A stretch of 64,000 nt of DNA from G963667675 sp964291545 (GCA_964291545.2 OZ219860.1:1069448-1133447); one strand, 5' to 3'. Shown: positions 1 to 8,968, counted from the stretch's first letter. Notes: a model not told the origin generated them from the letters alone. Numbers and translations: made by a program.

Positions 1-769
1 GCGCTTCTACGACGGGGCTTTGTTCCGGGTCAAGCTCCAGCAGGATTGCACCACGGTCCTTCAACTTGCCCGGCGCTTGAGCTAACAGGGCGCGGATGCA
101 GTCCAGGCCGCCGGGGCCGCCGTCCAGGGCCAGGAGGGGTTCTCGCTGAACTTCCGGCTGCAGGGTGGCAATCCTTCCTGATGGTATGTAGGGCAGGTTG
201 GCGACGATCAGGTCCACCGGCTCCTGTAACGGTTCCAAGAGATTGCCCCCGCGTAGGATGACCCTATCGGCCACGGTGTGGACTTTCACGTTGCAGCCAG
301 CCACAGCCAGCGCCTGCTCCGACACGTCCAGAGCGTAGACGCGGGCCGCGGGCAGGTGTCTGGCCAGGCTAATGGCGATGGCGCCGCACCCCGTGCCCAC
401 GTCAGCTATGACTAAGCCCTGGGCCTCCGTCTCTTTTTTTGACGCTATGAACAGGGCCTGTTCCACCAGGGTTTCGGTCTCCGGGCGAGGTATCAGCACG
501 TCGGAGTTGACCAGCAGGTCGAGGCTGTAGAACTCCCGGCGGCCGACGATGTAGGCCAGCGGCTCACGGGCAAGCCGACGCCGCAGCATGGAGTCCAAGG
601 CATGTTGCTGCCGCCGACCGACTTCCAGTTCGTGATGAGCGAAGAGGTCTTGGCGGGGCTTCTGCAACAGGTGCATCACCATCACCTCTGCTTCCAGACG
701 AGGGTCGGCGATGCATGATGCGTCCAACAGCTCGTGGGCCTGTTGAATGACCTGGTGAAGGGACGCCAT
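1..769 (-). CDS. prmC: Peptide chain release factor N5-glutamine methyltransferase (partial)
   Basis: This enzyme methylates the Gln of the GGQ motif of release factors, using SAM, in the cytoplasm. The 3' end lies beyond the left edge, and about 256 codons are visible. Seen: an N-terminal helical domain, then the SAM-binding segment DVGTGCGAIAISLA, and the family signature NLPYIP that holds the substrate Gln. The start is an ATG at 767-769, 14 bases after the prfA stop, so prfA and prmC form the usual two-gene unit with the substrate gene first. The NLPY motif and the gene order make the call secure. Only the C-terminal end is missing. Confidence 0.93.
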   Translation of the reverse strand, partial: MASLHQVIQQAHELLDASCIADPRLEAEVMVMHLLQKPRQDLFAHHELEVGRRQQHALDSMLRRRLAREPLAYIVGRREFYSLDLLVNSDVLIPRPETETLVEQALFIASKKETEAQGLVIADVGTGCGAIAISLARHLPAARVYALDVSEQALAVAGCNVKVHTVADRVILRGGNLLEPLQEPVDLIVANLPYIPSGRIATLQPEVQREPLLALDGGPGGLDCIRALLAQAPGKLKDRGAILLELDPEQSPVVEA

Positions 770-783
770 GGCGGTGGGCCTGG

Positions 784-1863
784 CTAGAACTGCCCGGCCT
801 TCAACAACTGCTCCTGCTCCCAGCTGGTCAGCCGGTCGATAATATCGTCCAGTCCGCCGTCCATGACTCTAGGCATTCCATGAAAGCTGTTGCCGATGCG
901 GTGGTCGGTAATCCGGTCCTGTGGGTAGTTGTAAGTACGGATCTTCTCGGCCCGCTCTGCCCCGCCGACCTGGGAACGCCGGTTTTGGGTAATCTCCGCC
1001 GATTGACGCTCCTGCTCGGCCTCGTAAATCCGGGCCCGCAGCATGGACATAGCCTTCTGCTTGTTCTTGTACTGTGAACGCTCGTCCTGGCAGACCACTG
1101 TAATGCCGGTTGGCTCGTGGACAAGCCGCACCGCCGTAGCGACCTTGTTGACGTTCTGGCCTCCGTGGCCGCCGGCGTGAAACACGTCAGTTCGCAGGTC
1201 GCCGGGGTTAATCTTGACTTCCACCTCGTCGGCCTGGGGCAGAACGGCGACGGTTGCCGTAGAAGTGTGAATCCGTCCTTGGGCTTCAGTCTCGGGAATC
1301 CTTTGGACCCGGTGGACGCCCCTCTCGTATTTCAGGCGACTGAAGGCTCCTTCGCCTTGAATCTCAAATACGATCTTGTTGAATCCTCCCAAGTCCGAGG
1401 GGTTGGAGTCCATCACGTCGACCTTCCAGTTACGCAGTTGGGCGTACCGGCTGTACGCCCGGTATAGATCGCTGGCGAAGAGTCCTGCTTCGGCTCCGCC
1501 TGTACCGGCCCTTATCTCTACGATGACGCTGCGTTCGTCGTTGGGATCTTTGGGCAGCAGGGCCAGCTTCAACTCTCTTTGCAACTGGTCCAGGCGTCCG
1601 TTGACCGCTTCGAGTTCGTCCCTGGCCATCCGGGCCAGTTCGGGGTCGGCTTCTTCATGAAGCAGCCCCTCCAGGTCTTCTCTCTCCCCGTTTAGAGTTT
1701 GATGCTCCCTGGAGATTTCCACCAACTCCTCCAGAGAAGCCCGTTCCTTTGCCAATTGCTGCACCTGGGCGAAGTCGGCCGCCACCTCGGGCCGGGCCAG
1801 TTGTTCGTCGATTTCTTCGTAGCGGCGAAGGACTGAATCCAGCTTGTCAAACAGCGAATTCAT
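784..1863 (-). CDS. prfA: Peptide chain release factor 1
   Basis: RF1 recognises UAA and UAG stop codons in the ribosomal A site and triggers peptidyl-tRNA hydrolysis. The 359-residue length is normal for RF1. Seen: the stop-codon reading PxT tripeptide as P-E-T at residues 190-192, inside the conserved VQRIPETEAQGRIHTS segment, and the catalytic GGQ at 234-236 (HAGGHGGQNVNK). The PxT form (not SPF) separates RF1 from RF2. prmC, which modifies the GGQ glutamine, follows directly on the same strand. A 175-base gap separates it from the divergent dinB gene. Confidence 0.97.
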   Translation of the reverse strand: MNSLFDKLDSVLRRYEEIDEQLARPEVAADFAQVQQLAKERASLEELVEISREHQTLNGEREDLEGLLHEEADPELARMARDELEAVNGRLDQLQRELKLALLPKDPNDERSVIVEIRAGTGGAEAGLFASDLYRAYSRYAQLRNWKVDVMDSNPSDLGGFNKIVFEIQGEGAFSRLKYERGVHRVQRIPETEAQGRIHTSTATVAVLPQADEVEVKINPGDLRTDVFHAGGHGGQNVNKVATAVRLVHEPTGITVVCQDERSQYKNKQKAMSMLRARIYEAEQERQSAEITQNRRSQVGGAERAEKIRTYNYPQDRITDHRIGNSFHGMPRVMDGGLDDIIDRLTSWEQEQLLKAGQF

Positions 1864-2038
1864 GGTAAGTCTCGTAAGAACATTCGAGTTCTATGGCGTA
1901 ATCTGCAAGGGCGCTATATTCCGGTTTCCAGCTTACTTTAAACCCTCTCGCCGGACAAGGCCCTGTGTCGCCGATTATGACCTTGGCATTAAAATGGACT
2001 TGCCTGATGTTACGCCGGCTGGGGTGTAGAGGACCTCG

Positions 2039-3124
2039 ATGCGACACATCTTACACGCCGATTTAGACGCCTTCTATGCGGCGGTGGAGCAACTGGACAA
2101 TCCGGAGTTGCGAGGCAAGCCGGTCCTAGTCGGCGGCCGCCCAGAGGACAGAGGGGTGGTGGCCACCGCTTCCTACGAAGCCAGGGAGTTTGGCGTCCAC
2201 TCGGCGATGCCCATGCGTTCTGCGGTGCGGCGTTGCCCCCAGGGCATTGTCGTGCCGCCGCGGTTTGGCCGCTACCGGGAGATGTCCTCCATAGTTATGG
2301 GGATTTTCCGGCAGCTAACCGACCTGGTGGAAGCCCTGTCCCTTGACGAGGCTTACCTGGACGTGACTGAGGCCGTAGAAGGAGGGAAGCCGCCGCTGGC
2401 GGTGGCCTTGGACCTGAAGCAACAGGTGCGGGATGAAACGGGTCTGGTATTGTCCGTAGGGGTGGCTACCAACAAATCGGTGGCCAAGGTCGCCTCGGAC
2501 TTGCGCAAGCCCGACGGCCTGGTGGTAGTCGCGCCGGGCGAGGAAGCGGAGTTTCTCGCACCGCTGCCGGTAGGCAAGCTCTATGGTATCGGACCGAAGA
2601 CCGTAGGAAGACTTGAGGGAGAGGGGGTGAAGACCATCGGCGAGTTGGCGGCCCAACCGATAGCCTGGTTCGCTAGCCATTTCGGCCAACGGGCTGCGTC
2701 GGTCCGCGCCAAGGCCATGGGGGAAGACCAGGAACCAGTGCACACCGGACGGGAAACCAAGTCCATAAGCGCAGAAACCACGTTTACATCGGACGTGGCC
2801 GAGCCGGAACGGCTAAGACAGGAACTGTCCAAGCTGGCAGCCAATGTGGCCGGCCACTTGAGCAACAGCGAGCTTCAGGGTAGAACGGTGACTTTAAAGG
2901 CCAGACTAGCCGACTTTACGACGTTCACCCGCCAGGTGACCATCCCGTCGCCTACCGCTTCCGAAGAGGCTATAGTGGCCCAGGCTTGGCGGCTTCTGTC
3001 GTTGGAACTGGCCCCCGGACGCTCGTTCAGACTGCTGGGAGTTGGAGTCTCGTCTTTCGACCAAAGCCCTCATTTGCAGTTGTCGCTGTTCGGGGAGGAC
3101 GCCGGAGATGGAGACGTCACCTGA
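2039..3124 (+). CDS. dinB: DNA polymerase IV (Y-family translesion polymerase)
   Basis: This is an error-prone polymerase for bypass of DNA lesions. Seen in 361 residues: the catalytic-site segment HADLDAFYAAVEQ with D8 and D10, the second acidic motif SLDEAYLD with D103/E104, a helix-hairpin-helix region near 185-205 (GIGPKTVGRLEGEG), the little-finger domain, and a C-terminal sliding-clamp box QLSLF shortly before the stop. The ATG has an AGAGGA SD sequence upstream. The last 8 bases overlap the end of convergent cofE. No LexA-type operator was recognised in the 175-base upstream gap. Confidence 0.96.
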   Translation: MRHILHADLDAFYAAVEQLDNPELRGKPVLVGGRPEDRGVVATASYEAREFGVHSAMPMRSAVRRCPQGIVVPPRFGRYREMSSIVMGIFRQLTDLVEALSLDEAYLDVTEAVEGGKPPLAVALDLKQQVRDETGLVLSVGVATNKSVAKVASDLRKPDGLVVVAPGEEAEFLAPLPVGKLYGIGPKTVGRLEGEGVKTIGELAAQPIAWFASHFGQRAASVRAKAMGEDQEPVHTGRETKSISAETTFTSDVAEPERLRQELSKLAANVAGHLSNSELQGRTVTLKARLADFTTFTRQVTIPSPTASEEAIVAQAWRLLSLELAPGRSFRLLGVGVSSFDQSPHLQLSLFGEDAGDGDVT

Positions 3125-3875
3125 ACAGGTCTTTGTCCCCCGTCCGGATGAGGCGCTGTATACTGGCGCTTTTAGTGGGCACATGGTTATGGCCGCGTAT
3201 GATTGTCACAGGCACACCGTCGACCTTACCGGTCACCAATTCAGCCGCGGCGGCCAGTTCGTCGGCCACCGCAATCTCAGTAGTGTGCATCATGTTGCCG
3301 TGGCTGTCCTCCAGCCCCACATAGCTCACCATGGGATCCAGACCAGCGACGCCGATAGCTACGTTGGTAGCGCCGTTACGCCAGGGCCTTCCGAAGGTGT
3401 CGGAGACAATGACCGCCACATCGACGCCACGCCTGGCCTTGATGGACTCCATGATGCGCCTGGCGGAGGCGTCGGGGTCCACCGGCAACAGAGCAACGGT
3501 TTCCGACCCTGGAATGTTGGAGGCGTCGACGCCGGCGTTGGCGCAGATAAAGCCGTGACGCGTCTCGCTGATGATCACTCCCCGGTCCATGCGCACCACC
3601 CGCGCACTCTCACGAAGGACGATTTCCGTGTGCCTCGGGTCCCGACGATGGCCTTCCGTGATGGTCACCGCCAACGGCGAGGGCTCGATGCCCTCGAAAC
3701 CAATTACCCTGTCCTCAGCCTTGGAAACCACCTTCTGGGTAACTACAACCACGTCACCCGCCTCAATAGGCGTTCCCTGGCGCTGGGCGGCGTCCATCAA
3801 GAATACGGCCAAGTCGTCTCCGGGCTTGACCTCAGGCATCCCTTGGACGCCGATTATTTGGAGTTGAGGAGGCAT
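3117..3875 (-). CDS. cofE: Coenzyme F420-0:L-glutamate ligase
   Basis: CofE adds gamma-linked glutamates to F420-0 using GTP, late in F420 synthesis. The 252-residue protein carries family blocks such as GDVVVVTQKVVSKAE near residue 42, VRMDRGVIISETRHG near 95, and VSDTFGRPWRNGATN near 155. It ends without the C-terminal nitroreductase-like domain of actinobacterial FbiB, so it is the short archaeal-type form. It lies about 26 kb from the cofG-cofH-cofD-cofC cluster in this window. It converges on dinB with an 8-base overlap and is divergent from the adenosyltransferase gene. Confidence 0.94.
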   Translation of the reverse strand: MPPQLQIIGVQGMPEVKPGDDLAVFLMDAAQRQGTPIEAGDVVVVTQKVVSKAEDRVIGFEGIEPSPLAVTITEGHRRDPRHTEIVLRESARVVRMDRGVIISETRHGFICANAGVDASNIPGSETVALLPVDPDASARRIMESIKARRGVDVAVIVSDTFGRPWRNGATNVAIGVAGLDPMVSYVGLEDSHGNMMHTTEIAVADELAAAAELVTGKVDGVPVTIIRGHNHVPTKSASIQRLIRTGDKDLFR

Positions 3876-3942
3876 GACTTGTTACCTCTAGGCGGTTTGT
3901 TCCAGTATACCCCTTCGGAAGCCCTATGCTAAAATCCACACG

Positions 3943-4524
3943 ATGGCTTCATCTTCTTCTTACAGAAAGAGGCTCTACACTAAGTTCGGCGATCAGGGCA
4001 CGACCAGCTTGCTGTATGGTGGCCGGGTGTCCAAAAACGACCTCCATACCGAAGCCTACGGCATCACCGACGAGGCAGTCTCAGCCATGGGCTTGGCGCG
4101 TGCTTTGAGCGAAGACACCAGAGTCAAAGACGCTCTGCGGGACTTGCAACGAGAACTATTCACGATTGCCGCCGAACTGGCAACCGAGCCGGACGAATAC
4201 GACCTCTTTCAGCAACACTTCGCGCCAGTCACAGAGGACATGGTGGCGAACCTGGAATCGATGATCGACTCATTGGAAGACGACGTAGAGATGCCCAAGG
4301 TCTTCATTTTGCCGGGCGGCTCGCCGGCGTCGGCGGCCATCGACCTGGCACGCTGCATCATCCGAACCTCCGAACGGAGGGTGGTTGCCCTGAAAGAGGC
4401 GGGACGACTAACCAACGAGTTGCTCATCACCTACCTGAACCGATTAGGCGACCTGCTGTTTGTGCTGGCCCGTTACCAGGACCGTGATTTGCCGCTGGAA
4501 CGCGCCACAGGCGAGCGGAGCTAG
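3943..4524 (+). CDS. Cob(I)alamin adenosyltransferase, PduO type
   Basis: This enzyme transfers the adenosyl group of ATP to cob(I)alamin, giving adenosylcobalamin. Seen: the N-terminal ATP-binding signature KRLYTKFGDQGTTSLLYGG (residues about 8-26), the conserved EAYGITDEA segment, and the C-terminal helix with RTSERRVVAL and YLNRLGDLLFVLAR. These are the standard blocks of the PduO/MMAB trimer family. The length of 193 residues is typical. The stop at 4522-4524 is 13 bases before the hisH ATG, so the two are probably co-transcribed, although the pathways are unrelated. Confidence 0.93.
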   Translation: MASSSSYRKRLYTKFGDQGTTSLLYGGRVSKNDLHTEAYGITDEAVSAMGLARALSEDTRVKDALRDLQRELFTIAAELATEPDEYDLFQQHFAPVTEDMVANLESMIDSLEDDVEMPKVFILPGGSPASAAIDLARCIIRTSERRVVALKEAGRLTNELLITYLNRLGDLLFVLARYQDRDLPLERATGERS

Positions 4525-4537
4525 GGCCGATGGATCG

Positions 4538-5188
4538 ATGATCAAGTTAGCGGTTATCGATTACGACTCCGGCAACTTGCGCAGCGTGGCCAAGGCGCTG
4601 GAGTTGGCCGGCGTATCCCCATTGGTAACGGGCAACCCGGATGACTTGGCCACAGCGGACGCCGTCATATTTCCCGGAGTCGGGTCCGCACCCGCCGCCA
4701 TGCGAGCGTTGCAGAAGCGACGGTTGGTGCAACCGTTGCGCGACTACGTAGCCTCAGGCCGGCCATTTTTGGGAGTATGCCTGGGCCTGCAGCTATTGAT
4801 GGAGAACACCGAGGAAGGTGACGCACAATGCCTGGGAATAATCCCGGGTGTGGTGAGGCGACTGCCTCCAGGCATCAAGGTGCCCCACATGGGATGGAAC
4901 AGCGTAAGATTGCGGCAAGCGCATCCTGTCTTCGATGGCATTCCCCAGGACAGCTTCTTCTATTTCGTGCATAGCTACTACGCCGTACCAGCCGAGCTCG
5001 ACGGCGAGATTGGAGCTACCAAGTACGACATCACCTTTTGCAGCGTGTATGCCCAGGGGAACCTGATAGCCACCCAATTTCACCCGGAAAAAAGCGGCGA
5101 TACGGGCACGCTCATCTACAAGAACTTCTGTGACCTGGCCGAGGAGCATGCGGCAGACCTCCGACGTAAGTCTGCCGTAATCCCATAA
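4538..5188 (+). CDS. hisH: Imidazole glycerol phosphate synthase, glutaminase subunit
   Basis: HisH hydrolyses glutamine and passes ammonia to HisF, which makes imidazole glycerol phosphate and AICAR in histidine synthesis. The ATG at 4538 is used because an overlapping upstream ATG hits a stop after three codons. This gives 216 residues. The glutaminase triad is visible: C81 in GVCLGLQLL, H182 and E184 in QFHPEKSG. The FPGVGSA oxyanion-strand block is also present. hisA follows after 33 bases. hisF is not adjacent and is not in the window. Confidence 0.96.
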   Translation: MIKLAVIDYDSGNLRSVAKALELAGVSPLVTGNPDDLATADAVIFPGVGSAPAAMRALQKRRLVQPLRDYVASGRPFLGVCLGLQLLMENTEEGDAQCLGIIPGVVRRLPPGIKVPHMGWNSVRLRQAHPVFDGIPQDSFFYFVHSYYAVPAELDGEIGATKYDITFCSVYAQGNLIATQFHPEKSGDTGTLIYKNFCDLAEEHAADLRRKSAVIP

Positions 5189-5221
5189 GCCGCTCCCGGT
5201 AGTTCCACAGGTTAACTATCC

Positions 5222-5959
5222 ATGGAAGTAATCCCAGCAATCGACCTCAGGTCTGGCCGTTGTGTTCGCCTGTACCAGGGCGACTACCAACGCGAGACGG
5301 TCTATTCCGAAGACCCGGTTGCAATGGCCCTGCACTGGCAGCAGCAAGGCGCCCCCCGGCTACACCTAGTGGATCTGGACGGGGCCGCTGATGGTAGGCC
5401 GCGCAACTTGGGTATCCTGTCTCAAATCATGCGCTCCTTGTCCATTCCTGTGCAAGTCGGGGGCGGGATACGCGACGAGGAGACAGCGCAGAGCCTGCTA
5501 ACCGCCGGCGCCGACAGGGTGGTGCTGGGCACCGCTGCGGTGGAACACCCGTCTTTGGTGGAATATCTTTGTTCGGGCTACGGAGCCGACCGAATCGTTG
5601 TAGCCATCGACGCACGAGACGGACAGGTAGCCATCAAGGGCTGGAAGGAGCAAAGCGCGATCGGCGTCCTGGATTTGGCGCGTAAGATGGCCTCGCTGGG
5701 GGTGACGCGCCTGCTCTATACCGATATTTCCAGGGATGGCACCTTGACCCAGCCCAATGTGGAAACCAATGCGTCCCTCGTGCGCGATACCGGGATGGCA
5801 GTGCTGGCCTCGGGAGGAGTCACCGCTGTCGAGCACCTCCGGCTGCTGGCCGGCGTCGGCGTCGAAGGGGCGATCCTGGGCCGGGCCCTGTACGACGGTG
5901 TTATCGCCCTACCCGATGCCATAACGGCGGCCGCGGCTGAAAACACACCGGGTGCATGA
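5222..5959 (+). CDS. hisA: ProFAR isomerase (HisA)
   Basis: HisA opens the ribose ring of ProFAR by an Amadori rearrangement in histidine synthesis. The 245-residue TIM barrel begins with MEVIPAIDLRSGRCVRLYQG, which holds the catalytic base D8. It continues with HLVDLDGA, the phosphate-binding VQVGGGIRDEET, the second catalytic Asp in YTDISRDGT, and VLASGGV near the C-terminus. It forms a short his unit with hisH. The GG-containing phosphate loops of both half-barrels are intact. HisF and PriA are homologous alternatives, but the N-terminal signature fits HisA. Confidence 0.95.
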   Translation: MEVIPAIDLRSGRCVRLYQGDYQRETVYSEDPVAMALHWQQQGAPRLHLVDLDGAADGRPRNLGILSQIMRSLSIPVQVGGGIRDEETAQSLLTAGADRVVLGTAAVEHPSLVEYLCSGYGADRIVVAIDARDGQVAIKGWKEQSAIGVLDLARKMASLGVTRLLYTDISRDGTLTQPNVETNASLVRDTGMAVLASGGVTAVEHLRLLAGVGVEGAILGRALYDGVIALPDAITAAAAENTPGA

Positions 5960-6005
5960 CGGGCCAGCCGTTCGCGGACAGACCGACGGTAGAGCTGGAA
6001 CTGAG

Positions 6006-6599
6006 TTAGCCGGAACCTGACGCGGGGGCGTTGGCCCGGTTGTCCAAGAGTTCCGAGCGAAGGGCGCTCCGCTCCTCGGCTTTGGCGAGCCAGTCTTCCC
6101 GCAACACTTCCATCAAGATGAAGTCTTGGGAAATGCGCCGGACTTTCTTGACCGGCGTGAACCCGCTTTTTTCAAAGCAGCGCTGGGCCCGCTTGTTCCA
6201 CTCCAAGGTGTGCAGATAGACGCGCTTCAGCCCCTTCTCAGTGAACAGATACTCCAGCAGCGTTGTCACGGCGTCATACCCGTAGGAGTTGCTCCAATAG
6301 TCCCGGTCGCCGATGACGATGCCCACCTCCGCCTGCCGGTTGACGCTGTCCAGATCGTAGTACATGCAGTTGCCGATGAACCTGCCGTCCAGAGTCACCG
6401 TCGCAAAGTGCTTGGACCCAGGGGTGGGATAGCGGAGTTGGTCCTTGAAAATCTTCAGGTAACGGTCGAAGGTCATTGTCAGAGGATAGGCAGCGTCCAG
6501 CCGCGCCAGTTCGGGGTCGCTACGCCAGATGTAGTCCCGCTCAGCGTCTTCCTCGCGCTTGTCCCGCAATATGACCTTTACGCCTTGGAGTTCCACCAT
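6006..6599 (-). CDS. GNAT family N-acetyltransferase (RimJ/RimL-like)
   Basis: This is a predicted acetyl-CoA-dependent acyltransferase with an unknown substrate. Seen: an N-terminal VILRDKREEDAERDYIW strand-helix start, the AEVGIVIGDRDYWSNSYG segment that forms the acetyl-CoA loop (normally Q/RxxGxG/A) near residues 90-107, and the terminal RVYLHTLEWNKRAQRCFEKSGF block typical of RimJ-type enzymes. The length is 197 residues. It sits 11 bases after the Nudix gene on the same strand, at the end of the coxM-coxS run. Ribosomal-protein acetylation is possible but cannot be shown from sequence. Confidence 0.82.
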   Translation of the reverse strand: MVELQGVKVILRDKREEDAERDYIWRSDPELARLDAAYPLTMTFDRYLKIFKDQLRYPTPGSKHFATVTLDGRFIGNCMYYDLDSVNRQAEVGIVIGDRDYWSNSYGYDAVTTLLEYLFTEKGLKRVYLHTLEWNKRAQRCFEKSGFTPVKKVRRISQDFILMEVLREDWLAKAEERSALRSELLDNRANAPASGSG

Positions 6600-6610
6600 G
6601 AGACAAGCCC

Positions 6611-7111
6611 CTAGCGCTTAGCCAGGACCTCAATGGCCCGCCGCAAGACCTCGGCCTCGTTGTCGTAGGTCAATAATTCCAGGGCCTCTTCAGATGGAAA
6701 CCACTGTACTACGTCGAACTCGGGGTCATGCAAGTCGATGCCGCCGCCGACGGGCGCCATCAAATAGTAATGCACAGTCTTGTGGTAACGAGCGTTGGGT
6801 TCCCGCCGGCTGAACCAATATTCAATGGCGCCTAGCGGTGTGTCTATCTCGACTTCCAGGCCGGTCTCTTCCTGGACTTCCCTCAGGGCCGTCTGTTCCA
6901 AGGTTTCCCCCGGTTCCGGGGTCCCTTTGGCCAGGCTCCAGCTATAACTTTGGTCCGACGGGCCAGCGGCGGTTGCACCGCCTTTTTCTTCTCCAGTAGA
7001 AATTGCCCGACCGCACAACGCTGTCTCGACGCGTCCATTGACCCGCCTGTGGACAACTCCCCCGGCGGAAACAAGGTTCTCTATCCGGCCCTTGCCCGTT
7101 CGCTTGGTCAA
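6611..7111 (-). CDS. Nudix hydrolase
   Basis: This enzyme hydrolyses a nucleoside diphosphate linked to another group, using Mg2+. The Nudix box is complete at about residues 64-86: GTPEPGETLEQTALREV followed by QEETGL, matching GX5EX7REUXEEXGU. The fold start SAGGVVHRR precedes it. The chosen start is a TTG with an AAGG SD sequence about 7 bases upstream, giving 166 residues. The substrate is unknown. The W-F-P-S-EEAL region resembles AP4A or ADP-ribose hydrolases but does not decide between them. Confidence 0.85.
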   Translation of the reverse strand: MTKRTGKGRIENLVSAGGVVHRRVNGRVETALCGRAISTGEEKGGATAAGPSDQSYSWSLAKGTPEPGETLEQTALREVQEETGLEVEIDTPLGAIEYWFSRREPNARYHKTVHYYLMAPVGGGIDLHDPEFDVVQWFPSEEALELLTYDNEAEVLRRAIEVLAKR

Positions 7112-7218
7112 GATTCGGCCTTGGAGGCATTGGTAGTAGCAATGGTAGAAGCCAGTGCGGGTAGAATCAGCATGGGGGCAACTTGTGGGGGTTCACAGTG
7201 CTTAGTCTAGGGGTTCCG

Positions 7219-7485
7219 CTACGCGCCGCCGCTAATGGCAGGGACGAAATGGACTTCGCTATCCTCCGACAGCTTCTCAAGAAGCCCCAGTCTTCCCACC
7301 TCGCCGTCAATGGACACCGCCAGGTTGGACCTCATCTTGTTTCCTTCAACCAGCCTGGCCTTGATACCGGGGTACAACTGTTCAAGGCTGTCGACAGCCT
7401 GGCGAACGTTCCCGGCTTCGATCTGTACTTCCTTTACACCACCGGCCAGAGGCTGGAGCATGGTTGGTATGAATACCCTGGCCAT
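7219..7485 (-). CDS. MoaD/ThiS-like ubiquitin-fold sulfur carrier
   Basis: This small protein of the MoaD/ThiS family carries a C-terminal thiocarboxylate, for example in molybdopterin synthesis. The start ATG at 7483-7485 has an AGGAG SD sequence 8 bases upstream and gives 88 residues. Seen: the strand start ARVFIPTMLQPL, a conserved middle NLAVSIDGE, and the end HFVPAISGGA. The Gly-Gly is followed by one extra Ala, so it would need trimming or is not activated in the usual way. It is in the same direction as coxM-coxS, which need a molybdopterin-type partner, so a role in that cofactor is a reasonable inference. Confidence 0.75.
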   Translation of the reverse strand: MARVFIPTMLQPLAGGVKEVQIEAGNVRQAVDSLEQLYPGIKARLVEGNKMRSNLAVSIDGEVGRLGLLEKLSEDSEVHFVPAISGGA

Positions 7486-7607
7486 CAACCGGCTCCTTAG
7501 ATTGCGGCGACGGGCGCTGCGGATATCTCAACGCCCGGGCGTAATTTCACTACCCGCGGCCGCCCGCGCGCTTTCGCGGTCCTGTCGATGCCGGACCGGC
7601 CACAGGC

Positions 7608-8090
7608 CTAGCCGGCCTGTTTCATCCTTTCCGAGGCGTCCAGTACTGCCCGGACAATCTTGTCGTAGCCGGTGCACCGGCACAGGTTGCCGGCCAGCCA
7701 TTCCCGAACTCTATGCTCGTCAACGTCCTTCTCGCTGTCCAACAGCCCTTTGGCGGCGACGATGAAGCCGGGGGTGCAGATACCGCATTGAAGGGCGGCG
7801 TGCTCCAAGAAACATTGTTGCAGCGGGTGTAGCCCCTCAGGCGTGGCCAGGCCTTCAATCGTGGTGATTTCTCGTCCCTGGACCTCAACGCCCAAGACCA
7901 GGCAGGAATCGACAATCCGGCCATCCAGGATCACTGTGCACGCGCCGCAGTTGCCGTCGTTGCAACCCTCTTTGGTGCCGGTCAGGCCCAACACATCCCG
8001 CAGGCATTCCAGCAGGCTCTGGCGAGGCTCGCAAAGAAAGTTGACCTGCTCGCCGTTGATAGTCGTTTGTACGTGAGTAACTCCGGGCAT
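7608..8090 (-). CDS. Molybdenum hydroxylase iron-sulfur subunit (CoxS/XdhC-type)
   Basis: This is the electron-transfer subunit of an enzyme of the xanthine oxidase/CO dehydrogenase family. The 160 residues hold a plant-type 2Fe-2S domain (CNDGNCGAC plus an upstream Cys near FLCEPRQ) and the second all-helical 2Fe-2S domain (QCGICTPGF and NLCRCTGY). All eight Cys of the two clusters are visible. The start ATG overlaps the coxM stop as TAATG, so translation is likely coupled. No large molybdopterin subunit follows. The next gene is the MoaD-like protein, 122 bases on. The substrate is unknown. Confidence 0.93.
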   Translation of the reverse strand: MPGVTHVQTTINGEQVNFLCEPRQSLLECLRDVLGLTGTKEGCNDGNCGACTVILDGRIVDSCLVLGVEVQGREITTIEGLATPEGLHPLQQCFLEHAALQCGICTPGFIVAAKGLLDSEKDVDEHRVREWLAGNLCRCTGYDKIVRAVLDASERMKQAG

Positions 8091-8968
8091 TATTCCTCCC
8101 CTCTGGCACGTTGGATGGCTTGATTAAGAGTGCGCCTGGTCAATACACCCACCAAGTGGGTACGCTGGCGAACGGTGCCCCGCATGTCGCTGATGGGCGA
8201 GGCTACAGCCTGGGCCTTCTCTGAGGCGTCTTGTATGGCCTCTTCGGACACGGGTTTGCCGGCCAAACTCTCGCCGGCTTCACGGGCGAGCACGGGGGTC
8301 GGAGCCACCGAGGCCAGAGCAATACGGGCAGAAACGAAGTTCTGTCCCGAGTCGTCCAAGACTACGGAACTGCCCACGCCGGCCACGGCGATGTCCATCT
8401 CGTTTCGGGGTATAAACCGAAGGTACTTTGCCCCGGAGTGGGCTTGGGGAGCGGGCAGGTTTATTGACACTAGTATCTCGCCTGTCTTCAGGACGTTCTG
8501 TCCCGGAGCGGTGCAAAAGTCTTCCGCTGGGACTTGGCGGGTCCCGTCAGGGCCGGCAACATTGCATACTCCGCCCAGCACTATGACCGGAGGAATAGAA
8601 TCGCCACTGGGAGCGGCGTTGCACAGGTTGCCGCCGATACTGGCCCGCCCCTGGATTTGGATGCCGCCAATGAGAGATGCGGCGTCAATCAACCCCGGAT
8701 AGGCGGAGGCTACGTCCTGGTTCTGGTAAATGCGGTAGCATGGAACAGCCGCTCCCAGCACCAAGCCATTCGTGGAATCGTAGGACACTTCGTTTAACTC
8801 AGGAATCTCTTTAACGTCCACCAAGACGTCTGCACTGCGCCTGCGGCCCCTGAGCATCACCAGAATATCGGTGCCGCCAGCTATGACTTTTGCCCTGTCG
8901 CCCTTGGAAGCCATAAGCGATACGGCTTCGCCTACGGTAGTCGGCACTTCATAGTCAATCCATTCCAA
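8090..8968 (-). CDS. Molybdenum hydroxylase FAD-binding subunit (CoxM-type)
   Basis: This subunit carries FAD and passes electrons from the FeS subunit to an acceptor. The 292 residues include the FAD phosphate-binding block AKVIAGGTDILVMLRG near residues 27-42, the second motif ASIGGNLCNAAPSGDS near 110-125, and the C-terminal CO-dehydrogenase flavoprotein domain. The start is a TTG at 8966-8968 behind a strong AGGAGG. An RNA-polymerase-type promoter lies upstream at 9093-9120. The catalytic CoxL-type subunit is absent here. Confidence 0.93.
   Translation of the reverse strand: MEWIDYEVPTTVGEAVSLMASKGDRAKVIAGGTDILVMLRGRRRSADVLVDVKEIPELNEVSYDSTNGLVLGAAVPCYRIYQNQDVASAYPGLIDAASLIGGIQIQGRASIGGNLCNAAPSGDSIPPVIVLGGVCNVAGPDGTRQVPAEDFCTAPGQNVLKTGEILVSINLPAPQAHSGAKYLRFIPRNEMDIAVAGVGSSVVLDDSGQNFVSARIALASVAPTPVLAREAGESLAGKPVSEEAIQDASEKAQAVASPISDMRGTVRQRTHLVGVLTRRTLNQAIQRARGEE

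Noticed and set aside
3876..3942. Cobalamin riboswitch before the adenosyltransferase gene
   Set aside because: The gap is only 67 bases, far too short for a cobalamin riboswitch, and no B12-box was seen.
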